Shown here piece after piece: positions 1 to 4,761 of a DNA stretch of 5,456 bases. The notes beneath the pieces were generated by a model. That model worked only from the letters and a program-made list of their open reading frames with translations, had not been told where the DNA came from and did not search any database. The DNA is taken from assembly GCA_003553305.1 (NCBI GenBank), contig PWEB01000004.1, positions 1 through 5,456 of the forward strand, written 5' to 3'. Source of the stretch: Syntrophomonadaceae bacterium (lineage in GTDB: Bacteria; Bacillota; Dethiobacteria; DTU022). Every line of letters starts with the position of its first letter. Position 1 is the stretch's first letter. The position numbers and the translations under genes were made by a program.

Positions 1-42
1 AAATATAGAAGCAAAATATAGAAGCAAAATATAGAAGCAAAA
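1..42. repeat. 13-base tandem repeat, about three copies, running into the window edge
   Basis: The unit AAAATATAGAAGC occurs complete at 13-25 and 26-38 and lacks one base at 1-12 because of the window edge; a partial AAAA follows at 39-42. The copies are identical. The array begins 4 bases past the stop codon of the CoA-transferase remnant and may extend beyond the window. It contains no open frame of note and no terminator-like hairpin. Confidence 0.85.
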
Positions 43-46
43 CTTT

Positions 47-345
47 TCAATCGGTGGCCTTAATAATTCCGCGCTTTTTCATGGAGTTGATCACTGCACT
101 ACCGTAACCGAAAAATTTTAATACTTCCGTAGTATGTTCACCGTGACGCGGCAGGCGCAGGCGCACCTGACCGGCCAGACCGGCGAAACGGGTTGGATCG
201 CCGGCCTTAATATCTTCTATTTTTATTATCTCAGCTCCGTAATCCCCGAGCATCATTGCGCACAGGGGCCCCGGCAGCAGCCTGGTCAGATCTAAAACCA
301 AAAATCTTCGAGAGGAAGTTTATCTTCACGCCCAGGTTTTCCCAT
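47..345 (-). pseudogene. Family III (CaiB/BaiF) CoA-transferase remnant: frameshifted and internally deleted
   Basis: The ancestral start is probably ATG at 345-343, sharing one base with the flavoprotein stop (TAATG), so it would be translationally coupled. That frame reads MGKPGREDKLPLEDF and then hits TAG. One extra T in the run of five at 304-300 would join it to the next frame, LVLDLTRLLPGP, giving a typical family N-terminus (PLEx-VLDLTRLLPGP). The second frame continues through MMLGDYGAEIIKIED and GDPTR, then switches at about 190-167 to what looks like the family C-terminus (RLPRHGEHTTEVLKFFGY...KKRGII), ending at TGA. Family members are about 380-400 residues, so some 300 residues are missing, including the region of the catalytic Asp. 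The 84-codon open stretch from TTG at 301 has no ribosome site. Full-length relatives move CoA between carboxylic acids; this one cannot. Decay in the genome and an assembly error are both possible explanations. Confidence 0.8.
167..184. repeat. Tandem 9-base direct repeat at the deletion join
   Basis: CTGACCGGC (167-175) and CAGACCGGC (176-184) are adjacent and match at 8 of 9 bases. On the coding strand they encode Ala-Gly-Leu and Ala-Gly-Gln, exactly where N-terminal and C-terminal CoA-transferase sequence meet. Short direct repeats are typical of slippage or recombination endpoints; the causal role is inferred. Confidence 0.6.
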
Positions 346-1949
346 TAGCGATGCGTATAGTGCGGCAAGACCATTGGACCAATCCGCCCATCTCCTGCTC
401 CGGTATTGTCCAGTTCCTGATGATAAGAATCCAGGTGCTCGAAATTTAACCCTTCAGGAACCGGTATTTCCCTGCTTTTTGCCGCGGCATTTCTTCCGGC
501 CCTGCGGCCAAAAACGATTATATCAAGCAGTGAATTGCCCATCAGGCGGTTGGTACCGTGAATGCCACCGGCTGCTTCTCCGGCAACATAAAGATTCTCT
601 ACCGTGCTGTGGGCATCATCATCAATCAATAAACCTCCGTTTTGATAATGCAATGTCGGAAAGATAAGCATCGGTTCCTTGCGAATATCGACATCAAAGC
701 GTTGAAACTGGCGGAGCATGGCCGGAAGCTGGCGCTCAATCGTCCCTTCACCGTGAATTATCTCAATAAGCGGTGAATCAAGCCAGACGGCTTCAATCCC
801 GGTCGGCAGAGGCACGCCCAATCCTCGTTCATCACACTCGCGAAGAATTGCCGAAGATTCAACATCCCTGGTCTCCAGATGGTAAACAAACTGTTCTCCG
901 TTAATGTTAAGCGGTGTAGCCCCGAGACCGCGGGTCTTTTCAGTAACCAGTAAGCCGAGCAGCTGCGGCGGATATGCTCCCCCCGTCGGATGATACTGGA
1001 TCGAATCAGCATAAATCGTTTTTGCCCCGGCCCTGTAACCAAGGACCAACCCATCGGCAGTAGCCCCGTGATGATTACTGGTCGGGAAGCCGCGGTAGTG
1101 CAGCCTTCCCGATCCCCCGGTTGCGATAATAACCGTTTTAGCCCGGGCAATTTCGTACTGTTCGGTTTCAAGGTTGTAGAGAACCGCCCCGGCGGCACGA
1201 CCCTGCTCGTCAAGGATTATTTCCACTGCCGGGCTGAATTCAACTACATTAATCCCTTTATTTAAAACCTCGTCCCGCAAGGTCCTCATTATTTCGGCTC
1301 CGGTGTAATCGCGGGCGGTATGCATACGCTTGCGTGATGTTCCACCGCCGTGTCCTGTGATCATCGTGCCTTCATCTTTTTTATCAAACATGGCGCCCAG
1401 ATCTTCCAGCCACTTGATAACCAGCGGGGCGTCCATAACCAGGGCCCGGGCCAGTTCTGGAACATTCTCCAACCTCCCGCCGCCCATCACATCGAGAAAA
1501 TGGGTCGCCGGTGTATCGTTCGGCTTGTCAGCAGCCTGGATTCCACCCTGGGCCATCATCGTATTGGCATCACCAAAGCGTAATTTGGTAGCAACCAATA
1601 CATCCGCCCCCGTACTGTGCGCTTCGAGCGCTGCTGAGGCGCCTGCGCCGCCGCCCCCGATCACCAGGACGTCGACGTCATAATGCGGATCAGCCTTCAA
1701 ATCAAATTTGAGATCGCGAATGCGGCTGTATGCTTCAAAAACATCAGCCATTTCAATGGGCATACGCGCCCCCTTGTTAACGCCAACTTTAATTTCCCGA
1801 AACCCGTCCAAGTTATAATCGGGATGGAACTTTTCTAAAACATCCCGGCGCTCCTCCTGAGTCATTCGCGGGAAATCAACACCGACCCGGGAGGGTCTGG
1901 TCTCTTCAACTTTTTTCATTAATTCAGTTAACTGTGGGGTATAAACCAA
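345..1949 (-). CDS. Succinate dehydrogenase/fumarate reductase-type flavoprotein subunit with N-terminal extension
   Basis: This 534-residue FAD protein should interconvert fumarate and succinate, exchanging electrons with the iron-sulfur subunit encoded just upstream. The FAD-binding motif VIGGGGAGASAALEA starts near residue 96, after an extension of about 90 residues that classical SdhA/FrdA lacks. Active-site counterparts of E. coli FrdA are present: His320 in QYHPTG, Glu337 in TEKTRG, Arg361 in TRDVESS, His434 in HYQNGG and Arg468 in TNRLMGNSLL. At the usual covalent flavin site (SHT in FrdA) this protein has Asn129 in ANTMMAQGG, so FAD is probably non-covalent. Only about 50 residues follow FGRRAG (480-485), far fewer than in FrdA. 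No signal peptide or transmembrane segment is apparent, which suggests a cytoplasmic enzyme. TTG at 1949 was chosen because GGAGG lies 10 bases upstream; Met11 is the next option. L-aspartate oxidase is a homologous alternative, disfavoured by context. The direction of reaction is not readable. Confidence 0.88.
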   Translation of the reverse strand: MVYTPQLTELMKKVEETRPSRVGVDFPRMTQEERRDVLEKFHPDYNLDGFREIKVGVNKGARMPIEMADVFEAYSRIRDLKFDLKADPHYDVDVLVIGGGGAGASAALEAHSTGADVLVATKLRFGDANTMMAQGGIQAADKPNDTPATHFLDVMGGGRLENVPELARALVMDAPLVIKWLEDLGAMFDKKDEGTMITGHGGGTSRKRMHTARDYTGAEIMRTLRDEVLNKGINVVEFSPAVEIILDEQGRAAGAVLYNLETEQYEIARAKTVIIATGGSGRLHYRGFPTSNHHGATADGLVLGYRAGAKTIYADSIQYHPTGGAYPPQLLGLLVTEKTRGLGATPLNINGEQFVYHLETRDVESSAILRECDERGLGVPLPTGIEAVWLDSPLIEIIHGEGTIERQLPAMLRQFQRFDVDIRKEPMLIFPTLHYQNGGLLIDDDAHSTVENLYVAGEAAGGIHGTNRLMGNSLLDIIVFGRRAGRNAAAKSREIPVPEGLNFEHLDSYHQELDNTGAGDGRIGPMVLPHYTHR

Positions 1950-1959
1950 CTCAACAACG

Positions 1960-1966
1960 CCTCCTC
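1960..1966 (-). promoter_or_regulatory. Ribosome binding site supporting the TTG start of the flavoprotein
   Basis: GAGGAGG ends 10 bases before TTG at 1949, inside the 24-base gap after the iron-sulfur subunit stop. Two other TTG triplets lie closer (within GTTGTTGAG) but are in a different frame from the protein. This favours TTG at 1949 over the in-frame ATG at Met11. Confidence 0.65.
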
Positions 1967-1973
1967 GCCAGGT

Positions 1974-2657
1974 CTACTTTTCAATTTCCCGGTTGTTATA
2001 TAGTTCCTGCAGTTTTTCTTTATCCGCCTTGACCAGTTTATCGATCTCAGCATCTAACTCGCCATTCTCAATAGCCTGCGCCCTTTCAGCCAGAAAACGA
2101 TCCGGTTTGGCGATATAGCGGCTGTAAAGACGCCGGGCGGTCAGCGCTGCGTTGTAATGAACAATGTTGGCCGGGCAGCGTGAAACACACAACCCGCACA
2201 TCAGGCAGTCAAAAGATAAGTCAGCTGCCTTTTCAAAATCTCCGCGCTGAATATAAGCAATATATTGCATAACATCAATGTCCTGCGGACAAACCTTGTT
2301 ACAGGAGCTGCAGCCCAGACAACGATATACTTCCGGGTAAAGCTGGGCAAAATGCGCCACAGAAGGTTTGATTTCTTCTAAATCAAACTGAGCCTTCCGG
2401 CCGGGGAAAAATGGAATCTGGGCTAAATACATTCCGTCTTCCACCTTGGTCTGACAGGCCAGGCCGACTAAAAGTTCATAACCTCCAGCCATGCGGTAAA
2501 CCGTGGCACAGGCCCCGCAAAATCCAGCCCGGCAGCCGCAGCCGCGGATCATCTGGTAGCCGGCATATTCCATGGCATCTAAGATAGTCAGTGTTTCGGG
2601 CACTTTATAGCGTTTGCCCATGATAAAAATATCAACCATTGTAATTGTCTCAGTCAT
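1974..2657 (-). CDS. Succinate dehydrogenase/fumarate reductase-type iron-sulfur subunit with [2Fe-2S] and two [4Fe-4S] motifs
   Basis: This 227-residue electron-transfer subunit should carry electrons to or from the flavoprotein encoded just downstream. The N-terminal ferredoxin-like domain (about residues 8-85) has cysteines 42, 47, 50 and 68 in the C-x4-C-x2-C-x17-C order of a [2Fe-2S] site, plus an extra Cys40. The C-terminal domain has C113-x2-C116-x2-C119-x3-C123-P and C151-x2-C154-x2-C157-x3-C161-P, the pattern of two ferredoxin [4Fe-4S] clusters. Classical SdhB/FrdB has one [4Fe-4S] and one [3Fe-4S] centre, so this is a divergent type. There is no signal peptide or membrane segment, and no CCG domain like that of methanogen thiol:fumarate reductase. 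The tail after about residue 185 is charged and probably helical. ATG at 2657 is the first start after the ribosome site; the gap after malic enzyme is 24 bases. The electron partner is unknown. Confidence 0.88.
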   Translation of the reverse strand: MTETITMVDIFIMGKRYKVPETLTILDAMEYAGYQMIRGCGCRAGFCGACATVYRMAGGYELLVGLACQTKVEDGMYLAQIPFFPGRKAQFDLEEIKPSVAHFAQLYPEVYRCLGCSSCNKVCPQDIDVMQYIAYIQRGDFEKAADLSFDCLMCGLCVSRCPANIVHYNAALTARRLYSRYIAKPDRFLAERAQAIENGELDAEIDKLVKADKEKLQELYNNREIEK

Positions 2658-2672
2658 CTGATTTTTTTTCAG

Positions 2673-2679
2673 CCTCCTT
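2673..2679 (-). promoter_or_regulatory. Strong but distant ribosome binding site of the iron-sulfur subunit
   Basis: AAGGAGG is a near-perfect anti-16S match, but 15 bases separate it from the ATG at 2657. The spacer contains an A8 run (2669-2662 on this strand). No ATG, GTG or TTG in frame lies closer, so the ATG stands and the spacing is simply long. Confidence 0.7.
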
Positions 2680-2681
2680 GT

Positions 2682-4022
2682 TTACTCAGCCGGCGGATCG
2701 GGAATAAAACCATTTTTCATCGCCGATTTAGTCTGATCCTGGGCCCGCTTGATCTGTTCTTCTGCTCTGCGGTATACTTCTTCCCGGCTCGGTGTAATCC
2801 GGGCCACCCCTTCTTCAATTGCTTTCATCGCCGCAGCTGTTGCCACCCTGGGAAAGACTTCCCACATATCCATTGTGGGCAGAATTTTTTCCGGATCCTT
2901 GCCCCCGTCAGGAGCACAGGCCGCTAATTCTTCAGCAGCGGCAATACACATCGCGTCAGATATTCCTGAGGCCTGAACATCTAATACACCGCGGAACAGG
3001 GCCGGGAAGCCAAGTGAGTTATTGACCTGGTTCGGAAAATCAGAACGACCGGTAGAAACAATCCTCGCTCCTGCTTCCTGGGCGTCCCAGGGCCATATTT
3101 CGGGAATCGGGTTTGCGCAGGCAAAAACAATCGAATCTTTAGCCATACTTTCCACCCATTCCTTTTTAACCGTATCCGGCCCGGGCTTCGAAAGGGCAAT
3201 CATCACATCGGCCCCTTTACATGCTTCTGCTGCCCCGCCGGTGATTCCTTCTCCGTTAGTAGTCTGGGCCAGTTCCCATTTAACCGGATGTTCATCTTTA
3301 AGCTCGGTACGCCCTTTATGCAGGGTCCCCTTGCTGTCTACCATGATCACCTTGTTTGTATCAACCCCGGCAGAGATAAGCAGCCGGACGGTGCAGATAT
3401 TGGCCGCTCCCGACCCGATCAACACAATTTTAGTGTCGGAGATTTTCTTGCCCACTATTTTCAAAGCATTAATTAATCCGGCCAGGGTTACTAAGGCAGT
3501 GCCCTGTTGATCATCATGCCAGACCGGAATATGGCACTCTTCTTTCAACCGGTCTAAGATATAGAAGCACTTTGGACTGGAGATGTCTTCTAAGTTCACT
3601 CCACCGAAGCTGGGCTGGAGCATCTTCACAAAGTTAATCAGTTCATCAGCATCCCTGGTATCGACACAGATCGGGAAAGCATCAACCCCGCCTAAATACT
3701 TAAAGAGAAGGGCTTTTCCTTCCATAACCGGCATGCTTGCTTCCGGCCCGATATCACCGAGTCCTAAAACCCTGGTTCCGTCGGAAACCACTGCACAAAA
3801 ATTTGCTTTGTTAGTATATTCGTAAACCAGATCTTTATTCTCAGCAATCGCTTTACAGGGCTCTGCGACACCGGGTGTATACCAGATCGCAAAATCCCCG
3901 ATATTTCGGACGCAGGCTTTTAAATTGACTTCAATTTTGCCCTTATAAAAAGGGTGCAGGCGCATAGCGTCCTGGGCCGGTTTTTTAGCCTTGGCCAGTA
4001 ATTCTTCTTTATTCATAGACAT
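2682..4022 (-). CDS. Malic enzyme (malate dehydrogenase, oxaloacetate-decarboxylating type), short bacterial form
   Basis: This cytoplasmic enzyme converts L-malate and NAD(P)+ to pyruvate, CO2 and NAD(P)H, with a divalent metal. From the ATG at 4022 it has 446 residues, the size of the short bacterial form without a phosphotransacetylase-like tail. The N-terminal domain has FAIWYTPGV (catalytic Tyr about residue 48) and VMEGKALLFK (catalytic Lys about 103). Metal-binding acidic residues fall in NLEDIS (about 143-148) and DDQQGT (about 170-175). The dinucleotide-binding domain carries IGSGAAN (about 202-208) and ends in the conserved SDFPNQVNNSLGFP segment. NAD versus NADP preference cannot be decided by eye. 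A longer reading from TTG at 4043 is open, but AGGG at 4034-4031 lies 8 bases before the ATG at 4022, which is preferred; a second ATG at 4016 is less well spaced. A 159-base spacer separates it from fumarase beta, and the iron-sulfur subunit follows after 24 bases. Confidence 0.94.
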   Translation of the reverse strand: MSMNKEELLAKAKKPAQDAMRLHPFYKGKIEVNLKACVRNIGDFAIWYTPGVAEPCKAIAENKDLVYEYTNKANFCAVVSDGTRVLGLGDIGPEASMPVMEGKALLFKYLGGVDAFPICVDTRDADELINFVKMLQPSFGGVNLEDISSPKCFYILDRLKEECHIPVWHDDQQGTALVTLAGLINALKIVGKKISDTKIVLIGSGAANICTVRLLISAGVDTNKVIMVDSKGTLHKGRTELKDEHPVKWELAQTTNGEGITGGAAEACKGADVMIALSKPGPDTVKKEWVESMAKDSIVFACANPIPEIWPWDAQEAGARIVSTGRSDFPNQVNNSLGFPALFRGVLDVQASGISDAMCIAAAEELAACAPDGGKDPEKILPTMDMWEVFPRVATAAAMKAIEEGVARITPSREEVYRRAEEQIKRAQDQTKSAMKNGFIPDPPAE

Positions 4023-4042
4023 CTTAAAATCCCTACCTTCCA

Positions 4043-4059
4043 ATTATTTTTAAAATAAT
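4043..4059. repeat. 17-base AT-only perfect palindrome upstream of malic enzyme
   Basis: ATTATTTT and AAAATAAT form two 8-base inverted arms around one central base. The element lies directly before the malic enzyme ribosome site (4041-4031). With a one-base centre it suits a dimeric DNA-binding protein better than a stable RNA hairpin. In such an AT-rich spacer it could also be chance. Confidence 0.4.
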
Positions 4060-4095
4060 CTCTAAATCAGATCAACGCTATTCTTTCAACCGGCT

Positions 4096-4124
4096 ATAAT
4101 GATTTTTTAAAGTCTACCTGTCAG
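4096..4124 (-). promoter_or_regulatory. Possible sigma-A type promoter before malic enzyme
   Basis: Read on the minus strand, CTGACA (4124-4119, 5 of 6 matches to TTGACA) is followed after 17 bases by CATTAT (4101-4096, 4 of 6 matches to TATAAT). It sits in the only sizeable intergenic gap of the cluster, about 75 bases before the malic enzyme start. The spacing is ideal but the -10 box is weak and the region is AT-rich, so a chance match is quite possible. If real, it would let malic enzyme and the downstream oxidoreductase genes be expressed separately from fumarase. I saw no convincing intrinsic terminator after fumarase beta, so read-through is also likely. Confidence 0.3.
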
Positions 4125-4181
4125 CTTTGTCCGCACTTTATAAACAAATCTTTTCTATATTAAGCTGCTTGAACAGATCCC

Positions 4182-4733
4182 TTAACGGGCGTAAGCTTTC
4201 GCTCCTTCAACATAAATATCTCCACCGTGCGCATCATTGACCACGGTAGCCGGGAAATCTTCGACCTCCATCCGGCGAATCGCTTCGGGTCCTAGTTCAT
4301 CGTAAGCAACCACTTCACTTTTCTTGATCTTTTTCGATAGCAGGGCACCCGCTCCACCAACTGCAGCCAGGTACAACCCTTTATGTTTTTGCAAAGCATC
4401 TTTTACCGCCTGGTTGCGTAAACCTTTGCCAATACAAGCTTTCATTCCTTTTTCAAGCAGCTGCGGCGTGTAGGCATCCATCCGCCCACTGGTGGTCGGT
4501 CCCGCTGATCCAATGACCTGACCAGGCTTGGCCGGAGTCGGTCCGACATAAAAAATTATCTGACCGTTCAAATCGATCGGTAACTCCTTACCTTGATCTA
4601 TTAACTCAATTAACTTTTTATGAGCGGCATCCCGAGCTGAATAAATAAACCCGCTAATTAAGACATTATCACCGGCTTTCAGAGATAGCACATCATCATC
4701 ACTCAAGGGAGCCTGAATTCTTTTTGGTTCCAT
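4182..4733 (-). CDS. Class I fumarate hydratase, beta subunit
   Basis: This gene encodes the 183-residue beta subunit, the normal length for the family, which pairs with the upstream alpha subunit to form the fumarase active site. It carries the ARDAAHK motif (residues 33-39), the GPTP segment (63-66) and the signature GSAGPTTSGRMD (74-85), which in this family contributes substrate-binding and catalytic residues. A glycine-rich AVGGAGALLSKKI stretch follows near residues 124-136. The start is ATG at 4733, preceded by GGAGG at 4747-4743 with a 9-base spacer. It begins 28 bases after the alpha stop, so the two are almost certainly cotranscribed. The C-terminus (DFPATVVNDAHGGDIYVEG) matches the usual family ending. 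The sister tartrate dehydratase beta subunit is the only realistic alternative, and context speaks against it. Confidence 0.94.
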   Translation of the reverse strand: MEPKRIQAPLSDDDVLSLKAGDNVLISGFIYSARDAAHKKLIELIDQGKELPIDLNGQIIFYVGPTPAKPGQVIGSAGPTTSGRMDAYTPQLLEKGMKACIGKGLRNQAVKDALQKHKGLYLAAVGGAGALLSKKIKKSEVVAYDELGPEAIRRMEVEDFPATVVNDAHGGDIYVEGAKAYAR

Positions 4734-4742
4734 TCCGCTTAT

Positions 4743-4747
4743 CCTCC
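4743..4747 (-). promoter_or_regulatory. Ribosome binding site of fumarase beta
   Basis: GGAGG (within AGAGGAGGAT) lies 9 bases before the ATG at 4733, in the 28-base gap after fumarase alpha. It confirms the chosen start. Confidence 0.75.
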
Positions 4748-4761
4748 TCTGCTAATTTCAA

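Noticed and set aside
47..301. The 84-codon frame as a genuine small protein
   Set aside because: It would start at TTG without a ribosome site, its N-terminal relatives begin further upstream, and it is made of the two ends of a much larger enzyme without its catalytic centre.
758..1213. A 151-codon minus-strand open frame
   Set aside because: It is an alternative frame inside the flavoprotein gene, whose conserved motifs lie in the other frame; its sequence shows no family signature.
345..1949. Flavoprotein as L-aspartate oxidase (NadB)
   Set aside because: The AQGG region resembles NadB in lacking the covalent His, but the gene sits with an iron-sulfur partner, fumarase and malic enzyme, with no NAD biosynthesis genes, and it has an N-terminal extension not expected of NadB.
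3022..3510. A 162-codon plus-strand open frame
   Set aside because: It lies entirely opposite the strongly conserved malic enzyme, has no recognisable domain and is a frame shadow.
3559..3569. An 11-base match to the edge tandem repeat unit (ATATAGAAGCA) inside malic enzyme
   Set aside because: It lies in conserved coding sequence (CFYILDRL region), is a single copy, and is best explained by chance.
4095..4100. Perfect TATAAT on the plus strand
   Set aside because: No acceptable -35 box lies 16-18 bases upstream and no plus-strand gene follows.
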